A stretch of 64,000 nucleotides of DNA. Origin: Azotosporobacter soli (GTDB lineage Bacteria; Bacillota; Negativicutes; SG130). The stretch is taken from the NCBI RefSeq assembly GCF_030542965.1, contig NZ_JAUAOA010000010.1, positions 1-64,000 of the forward strand. The letters are read 5' to 3'. A program made the position numbers and the translations under genes. Below are positions 42,714 to 53,893 of this stretch, piece after piece. Every line of letters begins with the position of its first letter. Position 1 is the stretch's first letter. Below the pieces are notes generated by a model. That model saw only the letters and a program-made list of their open reading frames with translations, was not told the origin of the DNA and searched no databases.

Positions 42714-43655
42714 TTACACGATCAGCTTGCCGACCAAATCGCCGACTTGATTCAGACCGCGTTCTGTGAGATAGTCGCCGATTCCGACAGCAACATCGAC
42801 AGCTGCGCGCGGGTTGACGAAATTGGCCGTGCCGATCGATACCGCACTTGCACCGGCCAGCAAAAATTCGACCGCGTCTTCAGCGGTCATGATGCCGCCC
42901 ATGCCGATGATCGGAATGTTGACGGCAGACGCCGTCTGCCAGACCATTCGCAACGCGACCGGCTTCACCGCTGGGCCGGACAGGCCGCCGACGACATTAC
43001 CGAGGCGCGGCCGCCAGCTGCGCACATCAATCGCCATGCCCAGCAACGTATTGATCAGCGACAGCGCATCGGCACCGGCTGCTTCGACGCGCTTGGCAAT
43101 TTGCGTCACATCGGTCACATTTGGTGACAACTTGACGATCACCGGTTTCGACGTGCGCTTTTTCACCGCTTCGACGACACTGGCCGCCATTTCGGGGTCG
43201 GTGCCGAACGCAATACCACCTTGCTTGACATTGGGACAGGATATGTTCAGTTCTAGCGCCGCAATCGGCGTAGAGTCAAGGCGCGCCGCCAATTCGCCGT
43301 ACTCGTCGGACGTGTTGCCGGAAATATTGACGATCACCGGCACATCATAGCCGGACAGTTTCGGCAAAATCGTTTCGATCAGTTGATCGACGCCTGGATT
43401 TTCCAGGCCGATCGAATTAAGCATCCCTGCCGGCGTCTCGGCGATCCTCCGTCCGCCGTTGCCGGCGCGTGGCGCAAGCGTCGTTCCTTTGACGACCAGC
43501 GCGCCGAGTTCGTTCAAATTAACGTAGTCTTCATATTCCAACCCGAAACCGAATGTGCCGGATGCAACCATGACCGGATTTTTCATCCGGATTCCGGCCA
43601 CCGTCACCGCCAGCCGTTCGTTCTGTTCGCTTTGCGTATAATCTCCCTGCTTCAT
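42714..43655 (-). CDS. pyrD: dihydroorotate dehydrogenase B, catalytic subunit
   Basis: 313-residue FMN flavoprotein of class 1B, which uses the PyrK subunit and NAD rather than quinone. FMN/substrate motifs: [15 protein letters not shown], the active-site [11 protein letters not shown] (class 1 catalytic Cys), KLSPNVTDV, and [20 protein letters not shown]. Its ATG overlaps the pyrK stop by four bases. Confidence 0.96.
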   Translation of the reverse strand: MKQGDYTQSEQNERLAVTVAGIRMKNPVMVASGTFGFGLEYEDYVNLNELGALVVKGTTLAPRAGNGGRRIAETPAGMLNSIGLENPGVDQLIETILPKLSGYDVPVIVNISGNTSDEYGELAARLDSTPIAALELNISCPNVKQGGIAFGTDPEMAASVVEAVKKRTSKPVIVKLSPNVTDVTQIAKRVEAAGADALSLINTLLGMAIDVRSWRPRLGNVVGGLSGPAVKPVALRMVWQTASAVNIPIIGMGGIMTAEDAVEFLLAGASAVSIGTANFVNPRAAVDVAVGIGDYLTERGLNQVGDLVGKLIV

Positions 43656-44422
43656 CCGAACACCTCCTCGGCGTCAAACACCGGTCCGTCCAGACAAATT
43701 TTCGCGCGGCCGCCGTTCGTTTTCGCACAGCTGCAGGCCAGGCAGGCGCCAACGCCGCAAGCCATATATTCTTCCAGCGATACCTGGCAATCGATCCCGT
43801 ATTCTTTGGCCAACGCAGCGATTTTTTCCATCATCGGCCGCGGTCCGCAAGTATAAACGGAATCATAGCCGCCTGCGGCCAATAGTTGCGGCAACAGGTC
43901 GACCACGGTCCCCTTCAGGCCGGCCGAACCGTCGTCGGTTGTCAGATGTGCATTTTGACAGCTGGAAGCAAACGCTTCCGTCCAAAACAATTCTTCTTTG
44001 CCGCGGCCGCCCAGCAAAATTTCGGTCGGACGAGGGCAAAGCGCTTTGGCCAGTGCCACCAACGGCGCAAGTCCCATGCCGCCGCCGACCAGCAGCGGTT
44101 TTTCGCCGCGCAGCGCAAAACCGTTGCCGAGCGGGCCCATGCAATCGACCCATTCGTCGGCCTCCAGCTGCGCCAATAGCGCCGTGCCTTTGCCAACGAT
44201 TTTATAGAGTAGCGTCAACCGTCCCACCGCCCGATCAATGTCCGAAATGCTGATCGGACGCCTGAGCAGCGGGTCCGCGCCGATTTCACGGCAGCGCAGA
44301 TGCAGGAATTGGCCGGGAACGGCCAATTCCGCCAGTTCTTTCGCTTCGATAATCAGCCGTTTGATGCCAGTCGCCACATATTCGTTGGCAACGATTTTTC
44401 CGTGCAGCAGCCGTTTAGGCAA
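43652..44422 (-). CDS. pyrK: dihydroorotate dehydrogenase B, electron transfer subunit
   Basis: 256 residues if read from the TTG at 44422, matching the usual family length. Ferredoxin-reductase-like FAD domain (RPISISD), NAD-binding domain ([16 protein letters not shown]) and a C-terminal 2Fe-2S loop [11 protein letters not shown] then a distant C in AKICLDG. The TTG is preferred because GGAGGAGGGG ends six bases before it; the upstream in-frame ATG at 44443 has only a weak site. The gene then overlaps carB by eight bases. Confidence 0.93.
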   Translation of the reverse strand: MPKRLLHGKIVANEYVATGIKRLIIEAKELAELAVPGQFLHLRCREIGADPLLRRPISISDIDRAVGRLTLLYKIVGKGTALLAQLEADEWVDCMGPLGNGFALRGEKPLLVGGGMGLAPLVALAKALCPRPTEILLGGRGKEELFWTEAFASSCQNAHLTTDDGSAGLKGTVVDLLPQLLAAGGYDSVYTCGPRPMMEKIAALAKEYGIDCQVSLEEYMACGVGACLACSCAKTNGGRAKICLDGPVFDAEEVFG

Positions 44423-47400
44423 GCGCGTCCCCTCCTCCGACATAATCCTGCAGCGCCAACACATAGACCAGCCGGCGTTCACGCATGAATTGCAGCACTT
44501 TAAGCACCGCTTTTGCAGTATCCATCGACGTCAGGCAGGGGATGCCGTGTTCAACCGTCGCACGACGAATCTTAAAGCCGTCACGCTCCGGCTCCTTGCC
44601 TTGCGTCAGCGTGTTGACGACCATGTTTATTTTTCCGGTCTTAATCATTTGAATGATATCCGGTTTCAGTTCATGCACTTTATGAACCACATTCACTTCC
44701 AGATCCAGGCTGCTTAGATACGCCGCAGTTCCGCTCGTCGCAATCAGATGGTAGCCCAGTTCATCAAAGCCTTTGGCCAGCACGCCGGCTTCGGCCTTGT
44801 CCTTGTCGGCGACGGTGAACAAGATGTTGCCGCGTTCCGGCACGTTCATTCCGGCTGCGACAATCGCTTTATACAGCGCACGCGCATAATGATAGTCCGA
44901 GCCCATCACTTCGCCGGTCGATTTCATTTCCGGCCCGAGCGAAATGTCGACTTGTTGCATCTTGGCAAACGAGAACACCGGCGCTTTGACCGCAACATAC
45001 GGTTTGGCCGGCAACAAGCCTTCGCCGTAACCCATGTCGGCAATTTTCACGCCCAGCGCGGCGCGCGTCGCCAAATTGACCATTGGAATGTTCGTGACCT
45101 TGCTGAGGAACGGAATCGTGCGGCTCGAACGCGGATTCACTTCAATCACATAGACTGCGCCGTCGACCACGACGTATTGGATGTTGATCAGTCCTTTGAC
45201 CGCCAATCCGCCGGCCAGTTTCTTCGTGCAATCGACGATTTTATCCAACACGTCCTGCGCCAGTGTTTGCGGCGGATATACCGCGATGCTGTCGCCAGAA
45301 TGGACGCCGGCCCGTTCGACATGTTCCATGATGCCGGGTATCAGCACCGTCTCGCCGTCGGAAATCGCATCGACTTCCACTTCTTTGCCCTGCATGTAGC
45401 GGTCGACCAGCACCGGATACTCCGGCGACGCCTTGACCGCATAGCGCATGTAGTTGCGCAGATCCGCTTCGCCGTACACGATTTCCATTGCCCGGCCGCC
45501 AAGCACATAGGACGGACGAACGACGACCGGATAGCCGATGGCGGTTGCGGCTTCGACCGCCCCTTGCTCATCAACGACCGTTGTACCACGCGGCCGCGCA
45601 ATGCCCAGTTTTTCCAACAGTTCTTCAAATTTTTCGCGGTTTTCCGCGCGATCAATGTCGGCAACGCTGGTGCCGAGAATCGGAATTCCGGCGCGCGCCA
45701 GAGGTCCGGCCAGATTGATTGCGGTTTGGCCGCCAAACTGCACAATCACGCCTTCCGGCTGTTCCTTGTCAATGATGTTCATTACGTCTTCCGTCGTCAG
45801 CGGTTCGAAGTACAACCGGTCGGCCGTATCGAAGTCGGTGCTGACCGTCTCCGGGTTGTTGTTGACGATAATCGTTTCAAAACCGAGTTCTTTGAGCGCC
45901 CAGACCGAATGAACCGAGCAGTAGTCAAACTCGACGCCCTGCCCGATCCGAATCGGACCGGAACCGAGAACCAGCACTTTCTTACGCGTCGATGGTGCCA
46001 CCTCGTCTTCCTGCGCGTATGTCGAATAATAGTACGGCGTCGTCGCTTCAAATTCGGCCGCGCAGGTGTCGACAATCTTGTAGACCGGCGTCAGTCCAAG
46101 CTGTTTGCGCAGCACGCGGATTTCGTCTTCGCTTTTGTCGACTAGGCGAGCAATCGCACGGTCGGCGAACCCTTTTTTCTTCGCCGCTTCCAGCAGCTCC
46201 GGCAGACAGCCGCGCGTCGCCAGTTCCGCTTCCAACAGCACGATCGAGTTGATTTTGTGCAGGAAGAACGGATCGATGCCGGTTACCGCATGGATTTCCG
46301 TCACGTCAATGCCGCGGCGCAGCGCTTCGGCCACGACGAACAGCCGTTCATCGTCGGTTTCCTTGAGCAGCTTGCGGATTTCATCAACGCTTTGCTCGGC
46401 CAGCGCCGGCAGCTCGATATGGTTGAGACCGATTTCCAGCGAACGGATCGCCTTGAGCAGCGACGCTTCAATGCTGCGGTCAATCGCCATCACTTCGCCG
46501 GTCGCTTTCATTTGCGTGCCCAGTTCACGATCGGCAAAATTGAATTTGTCGAACGGCCAGCGCGGGAATTTCGTTACAACATAGTCAAGCGTCGGTTCAA
46601 ACGAGGCCATCGTTTTGCCGGTGATCGCGTTTGGTATTTCGTCGAGATGGTAGCCGATCGCAACCTTAGTCGCTACTTTGGCAATCGGATAGCCGGTCGC
46701 TTTCGACGCCAGCGCGCTGGAACGGCTGACGCGCGGATTGACTTCGATTACGATGTAGCGTTCGCTTTTCGGATCGAGCGCATATTGCGCGTTGCAGCCG
46801 CCTTCAATCCCGAGTTCGCGAATGATCGTCAGCGATGCGCTGCGCAGCATTTGGTATTCGCGGTCGGTCAGCGTTTGCGACGGCGCCACGACGATGCTGT
46901 CGCCGGTATGCACGCCGACCGGATCAATGTTTTCCATATTGCAGACGACGATGCAGTTGTCCGCCGCATCGCGCATCACTTCATATTCGATTTCTTTCCA
47001 ACCGGCAACGCTGCGTTCGATCAGTACCTGACCGATCATGCTGTGCTTGAGACCGCGCGTGACGATTTCCGTCAGTTCTTTTTCCGTTTGCGCAATACCG
47101 CCGCCGGTGCCACCCATCGTATAGGCCGGGCGCACGATCAGCGGAAAACCGATCTCGCCGGCAAACTGCAGCGCGCTGGCCACATCTTCGACAATCGTGC
47201 TTTCCGGGATCGGCTGACCGATTTTTTCCATCGTTTCTTTGAACAGTTCGCGGTCTTCCGCTTTTTTGATCGCTTCCAACGATGTGCCCAAAAGCTCGAC
47301 GCCAAACTTTTTCAAAATCCCTTCTTCATGCAGCTTGACCGCCAGGTTCAGACCGGCTTGCCCGCCCAATGTCGCCAGCAATCCATCCGGACGCTCTTTT

Positions 47401-47636
47401 GCAATGACCGCTTCGAGAAAATCCACCGTCAATGGTTCAATATATACGCGGTCGGCAATATTCGCATCTGTCATAATCGTCGCCGGGTTGCTGTTGACGA
47501 GAACAACTTCAAGTCCTTCTTCTTTCAACGCGCGGCAAGCCTGTGTGCCGGCGTAGTCGAATTCGGCCGCCTGTCCGATGATGATCGGACCGGAGCCAAT
47601 CACCAATACTTTTTTCAGATATTGTTTTTTTGGCAT
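44415..47636 (-). CDS. carB: carbamoyl-phosphate synthase large subunit
   Basis: 1073 residues, full length. Two homologous ATP-grasp halves (start [21 protein letters not shown] and the matching [20 protein letters not shown] near residue 550), oligomerisation domain between them, and a C-terminal MGS-type allosteric domain ([15 protein letters not shown] onward) that in other species binds UMP or ornithine. Makes carbamoyl phosphate for PyrB. Overlaps the end of carA by 22 bases. Confidence 0.97.
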   Translation of the reverse strand: MPKKQYLKKVLVIGSGPIIIGQAAEFDYAGTQACRALKEEGLEVVLVNSNPATIMTDANIADRVYIEPLTVDFLEAVIAKERPDGLLATLGGQAGLNLAVKLHEEGILKKFGVELLGTSLEAIKKAEDRELFKETMEKIGQPIPESTIVEDVASALQFAGEIGFPLIVRPAYTMGGTGGGIAQTEKELTEIVTRGLKHSMIGQVLIERSVAGWKEIEYEVMRDAADNCIVVCNMENIDPVGVHTGDSIVVAPSQTLTDREYQMLRSASLTIIRELGIEGGCNAQYALDPKSERYIVIEVNPRVSRSSALASKATGYPIAKVATKVAIGYHLDEIPNAITGKTMASFEPTLDYVVTKFPRWPFDKFNFADRELGTQMKATGEVMAIDRSIEASLLKAIRSLEIGLNHIELPALAEQSVDEIRKLLKETDDERLFVVAEALRRGIDVTEIHAVTGIDPFFLHKINSIVLLEAELATRGCLPELLEAAKKKGFADRAIARLVDKSEDEIRVLRKQLGLTPVYKIVDTCAAEFEATTPYYYSTYAQEDEVAPSTRKKVLVLGSGPIRIGQGVEFDYCSVHSVWALKELGFETIIVNNNPETVSTDFDTADRLYFEPLTTEDVMNIIDKEQPEGVIVQFGGQTAINLAGPLARAGIPILGTSVADIDRAENREKFEELLEKLGIARPRGTTVVDEQGAVEAATAIGYPVVVRPSYVLGGRAMEIVYGEADLRNYMRYAVKASPEYPVLVDRYMQGKEVEVDAISDGETVLIPGIMEHVERAGVHSGDSIAVYPPQTLAQDVLDKIVDCTKKLAGGLAVKGLINIQYVVVDGAVYVIEVNPRSSRTIPFLSKVTNIPMVNLATRAALGVKIADMGYGEGLLPAKPYVAVKAPVFSFAKMQQVDISLGPEMKSTGEVMGSDYHYARALYKAIVAAGMNVPERGNILFTVADKDKAEAGVLAKGFDELGYHLIATSGTAAYLSSLDLEVNVVHKVHELKPDIIQMIKTGKINMVVNTLTQGKEPERDGFKIRRATVEHGIPCLTSMDTAKAVLKVLQFMRERRLVYVLALQDYVGGGDALA

Positions 47637-48703
47637 AATGCGACCTCCTTAGCCAGCAGTTCCATAAATTGTTCAAACAGATACACATTGTCATCCGGGC
47701 CCGGTGCGGCTTCCGGATGGTATTGCACCGAAAACACCGGCAGCAGTTGATGCTTCATTCCTTCGACGCTGCCGTCGTTCACCGCGCGATGCGTCACGAC
47801 GAGCCCTTTGTCAGCCAGCGATTCTTCGCGCACGGCGTAGCCATGATTTTGCGACGTGATGTGCACGCGGCCGCTAGCCAGATTTTTCACCGGATGGTTC
47901 GAGCCGCGATGGCCGAACTTCATCTTGTAGGTGTCCGCACCGAACGCCAGCGCCAGCAGTTGATGACCGAGGCAGATCCCGAACATCGGCCAGCGGCCGA
48001 TCATTGCGCGGATCGTTTCAATCGCAAATGGCACCGCCTTCGGATCGCCGGGGCCGTTCGACAGGAATACGCCGTCCGGCTGCAGTTCGCGAATCTCCTG
48101 ATAGCTGGTATCGGCCGGCACCACCGTCAGGCGGCAACCATGCTCGGCCAGCGAGCGCAGAATGTTTTTCTTGATTCCGAAATCCATTACCACGACATGC
48201 GGTCCGTCATTGGCAATTTCATAGCGCTGCGGCGTCGTCACTTCCTTGACGACATCGGCCGACAGCGTTTGCTGCCAACGTTTGGCGATTTCCGCCTCCT
48301 CCAGTTCCGCCGCTACGATGATCCCGCGCATCGCGCCGGTTGAGCGGATTTTGCGCGTTACCGCACGCGTATCGACGCCATGCAGACAGGGGATTTTATT
48401 CTTCAGCAGATACTCGCCGAGCGTACCTTCCATCGTCCAGTTGCTCGGATGATCGCACAATTCGCTGATTACAAAGCCTTTCACGAATGACTGTCGCGAC
48501 TGTTGAAACCGTTCCGCGACGCCATAATTTCCGACCAGCGGATATGTCAGCGTCACGATTTGGCCGCAATACGACGGATCCGTTAAGATTTCCTGGTACC
48601 CGGTCATCCCGGTATTGAACACGACTTCGCCGATCGCCTCTGCCGCGCCAAGCAATTCGCCGTGAAATACGCTGCCGTCTTCTAAGATCAATTTTCCTTT
48701 CAT
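47615..48703 (-). CDS. carA: carbamoyl-phosphate synthase small (glutaminase) subunit
   Basis: 362 residues. N-terminal CPSase_sm_chain domain ([14 protein letters not shown]) and class I amidotransferase domain with nucleophile Cys in [13 protein letters not shown] and the His-Glu pair in [12 protein letters not shown]. Releases ammonia from glutamine for CarB. ATGA overlap with pyrC. Confidence 0.97.
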   Translation of the reverse strand: MKGKLILEDGSVFHGELLGAAEAIGEVVFNTGMTGYQEILTDPSYCGQIVTLTYPLVGNYGVAERFQQSRQSFVKGFVISELCDHPSNWTMEGTLGEYLLKNKIPCLHGVDTRAVTRKIRSTGAMRGIIVAAELEEAEIAKRWQQTLSADVVKEVTTPQRYEIANDGPHVVVMDFGIKKNILRSLAEHGCRLTVVPADTSYQEIRELQPDGVFLSNGPGDPKAVPFAIETIRAMIGRWPMFGICLGHQLLALAFGADTYKMKFGHRGSNHPVKNLASGRVHITSQNHGYAVREESLADKGLVVTHRAVNDGSVEGMKHQLLPVFSVQYHPEAAPGPDDNVYLFEQFMELLAKEVALCQKNNI

Positions 48704-49989
48704 ACCGTCACCTCGCCATCCTTCATCACAATCCGTCCGTCGACGATCGTCATCACCGCCTTGCCGCGCAAGCTCCGTCCTTTGAACGGCGAATGCTGGC
48801 CGCGCGTATAAAACTTCTCCGGCTCAACCGTCCAGACAGTATCCGGTTCAATCACCGTCAAGTCCGCCGCCGCGCCGACAATGATTTTTCCGCCGTCGAT
48901 TCCGAGCACCCGTGCCGGATTGACCGACATCCAGCGCACAATGTCTTCCAGGCTGAAACCGCGTTTGTGATGCAATTCTTCGAGCACCACGCCCAGAGAC
49001 GTTTCAAGACCAGTAAAGCCGCTCGGCGCCGTCTTGAATTCGACGTCTTTTTCTTCAAATGCATGCGGCGCATGGTCGCAGGCAATTACTTCAATCGTAC
49101 CATCTTTCAGTCCGGCAATCAGCGCGTCTTGATGATCGAGCGAACGAAGCGGCGGATTCACCTTGAACGCCGTGTCGAAGCGCTCTATTTCGCTGTCGGT
49201 CAGCGCCAGATGATGCGGCGTCACTTCCGCGCTCACCGCCACGCCGCGCTGTTTTGCGCTGCGCACCTGTTCCACCGCACCCTTTGAACTGATATGCGCA
49301 ATATGCACCGGTGCGCCGACGAATTCGGCCAGCAATACGTCGCGGGCGACCGCAATGTCTTCGGCCACGGCCGGACGGCCTTTCATCCCCAGTTTGGCCG
49401 ATACCGCTCCTTCATGCATAATGCCTTCTTCGACCAGTGATTCTTCTTCGGCATGCGAAATGATCACTTTGTCAAACATGCTGGTATATTCGAGAGCCGT
49501 ACGCATCAATTTTGCGTTGCCGACGCAATGGCCGTCATCGGAAATCGCCACCGCGCCGGATGCGATCATATCACCAATTTCCGCCAGTTCCTGACCGCAC
49601 TGCCCTTTGCTCAAGCCACCGATCACGCCAACCTTGGCTGCGCCACATTCCGCCGCCCGGCTCAAAATCCCTTCAACCAGAATCGATTGATCAACAACAG
49701 GCTTCGTGTTCGGCATGCAGGCGACGTAGGTAAAACCGCCGGCGGCCGCCGCACGCGTGCCTGTATAAATGTCTTCTTTCGCCTCCAGCCCCGGATCGCG
49801 CAGATGGACATGCATGTCGATCAAGCCCGGCACAACCGTTTTCCCGTCCAAGTCGATCACCGTCGCCGCAGCATCCTGCAGCGCGTTGCCGATCGCCGCA
49901 ATTTTTCCGTCTTCAATCAGGATATCGCCGCGGCCGGAAAATTCTCCGGCCGGATTAATGATCGTTGCGTTCTTAAGCAAGTGTTTCAA
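48700..49989 (-). CDS. pyrC: dihydroorotase (type I)
   Basis: 429-residue zinc amidohydrolase that cyclises carbamoyl aspartate. Metal motif [16 protein letters not shown], carboxylated-lysine region and late DHAPH motif ([13 protein letters not shown]). Starts inside the end of pyrB (17-base overlap). Confidence 0.96.
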   Translation of the reverse strand: MKHLLKNATIINPAGEFSGRGDILIEDGKIAAIGNALQDAAATVIDLDGKTVVPGLIDMHVHLRDPGLEAKEDIYTGTRAAAAGGFTYVACMPNTKPVVDQSILVEGILSRAAECGAAKVGVIGGLSKGQCGQELAEIGDMIASGAVAISDDGHCVGNAKLMRTALEYTSMFDKVIISHAEEESLVEEGIMHEGAVSAKLGMKGRPAVAEDIAVARDVLLAEFVGAPVHIAHISSKGAVEQVRSAKQRGVAVSAEVTPHHLALTDSEIERFDTAFKVNPPLRSLDHQDALIAGLKDGTIEVIACDHAPHAFEEKDVEFKTAPSGFTGLETSLGVVLEELHHKRGFSLEDIVRWMSVNPARVLGIDGGKIIVGAAADLTVIEPDTVWTVEPEKFYTRGQHSPFKGRSLRGKAVMTIVDGRIVMKDGEVTV

Positions 49990-50929
49990 CTTGTTTCCCT
50001 CCCATCAGTACTAAGAATAACAGCGCCATCCGTACCGCCAGGCCGTTTTTGACCTGTTCTTGAATCAGCGAGCGTGCACCATACGCCACATCCGGCGCAA
50101 TTTCCAGGCCACGATTCATCGGTCCCGGATGCATGACAATCGCATCTTCTTTTGCCAGCGCCAGCCGCTTTTGGTTGATTCCGAACAGCCGCGCATATTC
50201 GCGCGCCGACGGAAACAACCCTTTTTGCTGCCGTTCGCGCTGGATGCGCAGCACATTGACGACATCCGCGCCGTCGAGCGCATCTTCAATTCGTTTGTGT
50301 ACGTGCGCGCCGCAGGCTTCCAATTCTTGCGGCAGCAGCGTGCGCGGCCCGAACAGATGCACCTCGGCACCCATTTTCGTCAAGCCCCAGATATTCGAAC
50401 GAGCTACGCGGCTATGGCGGATATCACCGATGATTGCAACTTTCAAACCGCTCAGCGATTGTTTCTGCTCGCGAATCGTAAACATGTCCAACAATCCTTG
50501 CGTCGGGTGCGCATGCGCGCCGTCACCGGCATTGATGATTGCCGCTTTTGAAATCCCCGCCGCAAACTGCGCTGCGCCTTCGGCTTCATGACGCATCACA
50601 ATCGCGTCGACGCCCATCGCTTCAACCGTATACAGCGTATCACGCAAGCTTTCGCCTTTGACTAGGCTGCTGGCGCTCGTCGTAATATTCACCACATCAG
50701 CGCCGAGATATTTTCCGGCCAGTTCAAACGAGGTGCGCGTACGCGTGCTCGGTTCAAAGAACAGATTTACGACCGATTTGCCGCGCAATGTCGGCACTTT
50801 CTTGATATCGCGGTCAATGATCGTTTTCATTTCCTTTGCCGTATCCAACACCAATTCGATTTCAGCCTGCGACATCGTCTCCAATCCCAGAATGTCTTTG
50901 CCGCGCAGCGACACGTTACCTTTTGCCAT
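49973..50929 (-). CDS. pyrB: aspartate carbamoyltransferase catalytic subunit
   Basis: 318 residues. Carbamoyl-phosphate loop [13 protein letters not shown], second-subunit loop [13 protein letters not shown], and aspartate-side [11 protein letters not shown]. No regulatory PyrI gene adjoins, as usual in firmicutes. First structural gene of the operon; its ribosome binding site TAGGAGGGG overlaps the stop codon of a possible leader peptide. Confidence 0.97.
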   Translation of the reverse strand: MAKGNVSLRGKDILGLETMSQAEIELVLDTAKEMKTIIDRDIKKVPTLRGKSVVNLFFEPSTRTRTSFELAGKYLGADVVNITTSASSLVKGESLRDTLYTVEAMGVDAIVMRHEAEGAAQFAAGISKAAIINAGDGAHAHPTQGLLDMFTIREQKQSLSGLKVAIIGDIRHSRVARSNIWGLTKMGAEVHLFGPRTLLPQELEACGAHVHKRIEDALDGADVVNVLRIQRERQQKGLFPSAREYARLFGINQKRLALAKEDAIVMHPGPMNRGLEIAPDVAYGARSLIQEQVKNGLAVRMALLFLVLMGGKQVETLA

Positions 50930-50940
50930 GCCAACCCCTC

Positions 50941-50985
50941 CTAAAATATGAATAACTCCTTGCAGCCGGATAAGACACCTTGCAT
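50941..50985 (-). CDS. candidate 14-residue leader peptide upstream of pyrB
   Basis: ATG at 50985 with GGGGAGGA five bases upstream, coding [14 protein letters not shown] and stopping in TAG, whose bases belong to pyrB's own ribosome binding site TAGGAGGGG. The strength of the initiation site and the stop/ribosome-binding-site overlap are the evidence; composition cannot be tested on 14 residues. It could couple translation to pyrB or act in attenuation. Confidence 0.45.
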   Translation of the reverse strand: MQGVLSGCKELFIF

Positions 50986-51097
50986 AAACATCCTCCCCGA
51001 CCTTTCCGAATCACCTTAAACGACTTAATATGAAGGGTCTTTCATGCCGACCTGTCGCCATAAGCTGTTTATTTATACAAAAACAGATTATATATAT

Positions 51098-51125
51098 ACT
51101 ATCAGGTTCGCGCTGTCATTGTCAA
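51098..51125 (-). promoter_or_regulatory. possible second pyr promoter downstream of the attenuator
   Basis: Perfect TTGACA (51120-51125), 16 bases, GATAGT (51098-51103) on the minus strand, between the PyrR terminator and pyrB. The TTGACA lies in the loop of an inverted repeat GCGCTGT/ACAGCGC. If active it would bypass PyrR control. Confidence 0.35.
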
Positions 51126-51143
51126 TCAACAGCGCGGCGGCAT

Positions 51144-51228
51144 AAAAAAATACCTTCTTGGCGCGTGCGGCACAAGAAGGCATAGAAAATTCCCTTGAAG
51201 TATGTCTCCTTTCCGGCCTCACAGGACC
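51144..51228 (-). promoter_or_regulatory. PyrR-type attenuator of the pyr operon
   Basis: On the minus strand GGTCCTGTGAGGCC (51215-51228) matches the PyrR binding consensus ARUCCNGNGAGGYU at 12 of 14 positions. It is followed by a terminator, CCTTCTTG/CAAGAAGG (51153-51180) with TTTTTTT (51144-51150). With UMP bound, PyrR would hold the anti-antiterminator and end transcription. pyrR itself is not in the window. Confidence 0.85.
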
Positions 51229-51262
51229 AGTTTAAAGGCGCTATTCAGTTTCCTTGAGTAGT

Positions 51263-51291
51263 ATGCTATCACGCAGCGTCAACTTTGTCAA
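51263..51291 (-). promoter_or_regulatory. pyr operon promoter
   Basis: Perfect TTGACA (51286-51291), 17 bases, TAGCAT (51263-51268) on the minus strand, about 25-30 bases before the PyrR site. Confidence 0.65.
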
Positions 51292-51363
51292 TGGTATTTT
51301 GCCTGGTTGTCTCGTAATCACGCTAACACGAAAGCATTTGTCTTTTCATTAAACACAAACAGT

Positions 51364-51407
51364 AATGGTGCGGCATCTAGGCAAATCCGCCTGCCTGCCG
51401 CACCATT
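51364..51407 (-). terminator. terminator of the RTX lipase gene
   Basis: AATGGTGCGGCA pairs with TGCCGCACCATT around a 20-base loop that holds its own GGCAGGCG-type helix, nine bases after the stop codon. The following T-run is weak (ACTGTTTGTG). Confidence 0.65.
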
Positions 51408-51415
51408 CAGTTCTC

Positions 51416-53893
51416 TTACGACACTTTTACGAATTGATTGTGATCAATTTTGTACAGACCGTCACTGAATGAAAATTGATTTACTTTATCGCCGACGGCC
51501 CAATTGCTGATCATCAATTCATTGACGCGCGGCAAACCGCGCTGTTGATAATCGATGACAAGATCATTGCCTTTTTTCAATAGCGAAAACTCATCGACAT
51601 TAAACGCTTGGTTGAAGCGCACAGTATCGTCGGCATCGCTGACCGCGATCTGATCATGTCCGAAATTGTTTTCAAATACGAACGCATCGTGTCCTTTGCC
51701 GCCGAACAGCAAATCATTGCCGCTGCCGCTCGTCAGCACGCTGCCGTCCGCCGTGCCAATCAAAATGCTGCCCTTGTACGCGCCGCTTGCATCGGCGGCA
51801 ACATTTTTGCCGGCCCGCACATGATACAATTCATCATCTTGATACAACCGGCCATTTGTAAATTTAAAGTCGAGTTGATTGTCATTTGCCGCAAACATGT
51901 CCAGCGCATTTTTGAACGTAACCGTCGCCGTTTTGTCGCCTTTGTTGTCGGTCATCACAATGTCCGCGCCATTTTGCGACCACTGCATGTCGCCAAAGCG
52001 AATCTCATCGACAAAATTAAATGTCAGGTGACCTGTTTTCTCCATTGCCCCTTCAATGCTCACGATATCGTTGCCGAAATTTTTGAAATTTCGTTCCCAT
52101 TTGATTTGCGTGTCGCCGCTTGCGCCGGCTTTGACTGTGATCGTGTCATTGCCGCTTCCGCCGCGAATGATGTCGTTGCCGGCCGACCAAACAAACGTAT
52201 TGTTGCCTGTTCCGCCAAACAACAGCGAGTCGCCGCTGCCGCCGACAATCACGTTATTGCCACTGCCGGCATAAATGATATCGTGACCGCCGCCGCCGTA
52301 AATCAGGCTGTTGCCGCTGCCGCCGTAAATGTAGTTGTCACCCTTGCCTGCATAAATCGTCTGGTTGCCGGCACCGTTGACGATCTGATCGCCATTGTCG
52401 CTGCCGAACACAATGTGATTGCCGTCGCGCGTAAACACAGCGGCGTTTTGTTTGCCATGCACCGCATTCTTCACGTTGATCACGCTGTTGCTGTTATCGG
52501 CGAACAGCTTCACTTCGGCAATCGTCAGATCCGACCCCGTCCATACTTTCTTCGGTGGCCCGTAATCGCGAAATACCGCTGTGCCGAGACCGATATCTCC
52601 GTCAAAATCCTTCAGACCGACCGCAGTGCCGGACCACAGCGCATCGGATTGATCCGGTTCATGGCGATCAAAGCGCGTCGCGCTGATGTCATGAAGTCCA
52701 TCCATAATCCCCAACGGATCATGCGGCATCGTCGACGGCGTCGTAATGTTTTGTTCATTGACCGGCTTCAGCGCAACGTATTCGATGTCCTGCAAATCTT
52801 CACGCGCGGTCAGGAAATGCGGTGCGATGATATCGACGCCGACATGGCCGTCTTTGCTCGGATCCACGTTATAGTTGACGTGACCGACTGGATCGAGATC
52901 GGTAATCAGATTTACCACATTACTGAAGTCTTCCGATTTAAATCCGGCTACAAGCGCTTTTGCCTCGTTGGCGCGCTGCAGCAGCGTTCCGGCATGCAGT
53001 TTGTAAGTTCCACCAGTCGGCAAATGAATCGTTTCGCCGGCCAACAATTGCTGTTCTGCATACATTTCCAATTGCCGCAACATGCCGGGGCCGGCCTCCG
53101 CAACTGTCGGCAGCGCTTTGCCGGTATCGATGAAGTACATACCAGACAGAAGCTGCGCAAGTCCGCCGCCAAGCGAATGGCCGGCCACCGACAGACCGTA
53201 GCCCTGCGCAACAAATTTGTTTTCCACATCGGCAACGATTTTTTTGAATGCCTCGTACCCTTCACGCATTTGCGGCGGAATCACGCCGAGACCGATCTCC
53301 AGATCCGTCAAGCCGTCCTTGCTGAGCCACAGCGGACTCAGCTTGCTGTTCGGCTGCGTCCCTTCCAGCGTAATAGCAACCTGTTTGTTCGCTTCGTCAA
53401 TGTAGGTGCGGCTGTTGTAGCCATGACTCGTTTCGACGTCATTGTACAGTTTCCATTTATCAGTAATTTGCGTGTTCGTCACCATTTTCGCTTTGTAAAT
53501 CAGCCAGGACAGATCGCCGAGCGACGCTTCGCTGTGATAGTGAGCGTCCGCAATCACCTTATTCGGTTCCGCATTGATGCTGCCAGGCAGCGTCTCGACA
53601 ACCGGCATGCTGCCGTGTCCCGGCAGTGCATTGAAAATATTGATCGCGGTATCGGCCGCAATCGTTCCGACGCCTTCGACAAAGCTGACCGCGTCGCGAA
53701 TCGGATGCGGCCCGTCCTGACCGAAAATGGCATGACCGGCATCTTCGACCACATCCTTGATCACTTTGACCGGGCCCTGCCGCACAACCCGGGAAACCTG
53801 GCCCCCAACCACGTCGCCCAAATCTTCAGCCAACCCTTTTACATCGCTTTTAAAATCCGTAAACAAGCGATCCGCCAAACTTTTAATAATCAT
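51416..53893 (-). CDS. RTX-repeat class 3 lipase-like protein, type I secretion substrate
   Basis: 825 residues, no N-terminal signal peptide. The N-terminal half is a class 3 lipase-like alpha/beta hydrolase with nucleophile elbow GHSLGG (Ser240) in VAGHSLGGGLAQLLSG, a preceding ITLEGTQ oxyanion-type strand, and Asp/His candidates in NLITDLDPVGH and HVGVDIIAPH. Residues about 488-585 hold calcium-binding RTX nonapeptides (GGSGNSLIY, GGGGHDIIY, GGSGDSLLF, GGSGNDTIT), with a smaller second block about 711-750. The C-terminal end should carry the uncleaved type I signal. ATG at 53893 follows GAGGAGAG. The lipase substrate is unknown. It lies directly downstream of the secretion genes and has its own promoter. 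Confidence 0.88.
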   Translation of the reverse strand: MIIKSLADRLFTDFKSDVKGLAEDLGDVVGGQVSRVVRQGPVKVIKDVVEDAGHAIFGQDGPHPIRDAVSFVEGVGTIAADTAINIFNALPGHGSMPVVETLPGSINAEPNKVIADAHYHSEASLGDLSWLIYKAKMVTNTQITDKWKLYNDVETSHGYNSRTYIDEANKQVAITLEGTQPNSKLSPLWLSKDGLTDLEIGLGVIPPQMREGYEAFKKIVADVENKFVAQGYGLSVAGHSLGGGLAQLLSGMYFIDTGKALPTVAEAGPGMLRQLEMYAEQQLLAGETIHLPTGGTYKLHAGTLLQRANEAKALVAGFKSEDFSNVVNLITDLDPVGHVNYNVDPSKDGHVGVDIIAPHFLTAREDLQDIEYVALKPVNEQNITTPSTMPHDPLGIMDGLHDISATRFDRHEPDQSDALWSGTAVGLKDFDGDIGLGTAVFRDYGPPKKVWTGSDLTIAEVKLFADNSNSVINVKNAVHGKQNAAVFTRDGNHIVFGSDNGDQIVNGAGNQTIYAGKGDNYIYGGSGNSLIYGGGGHDIIYAGSGNNVIVGGSGDSLLFGGTGNNTFVWSAGNDIIRGGSGNDTITVKAGASGDTQIKWERNFKNFGNDIVSIEGAMEKTGHLTFNFVDEIRFGDMQWSQNGADIVMTDNKGDKTATVTFKNALDMFAANDNQLDFKFTNGRLYQDDELYHVRAGKNVAADASGAYKGSILIGTADGSVLTSGSGNDLLFGGKGHDAFVFENNFGHDQIAVSDADDTVRFNQAFNVDEFSLLKKGNDLVIDYQQRGLPRVNELMISNWAVGDKVNQFSFSDGLYKIDHNQFVKVS

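Noticed and set aside
46257-47750. 497-codon plus-strand frame opposite carB (also 44748-46145, 465 codons)
   Set aside because: Shadow frames caused by high third-position G+C in carB; composition rich in Arg, Phe and Asp without motifs, no initiation signals.
52140-52430. Tandem DNA repeat or CRISPR-like array within the lipase gene
   Set aside because: The periodicity is the 27-base coding period of RTX nonapeptides, with degenerate units and no spacers.
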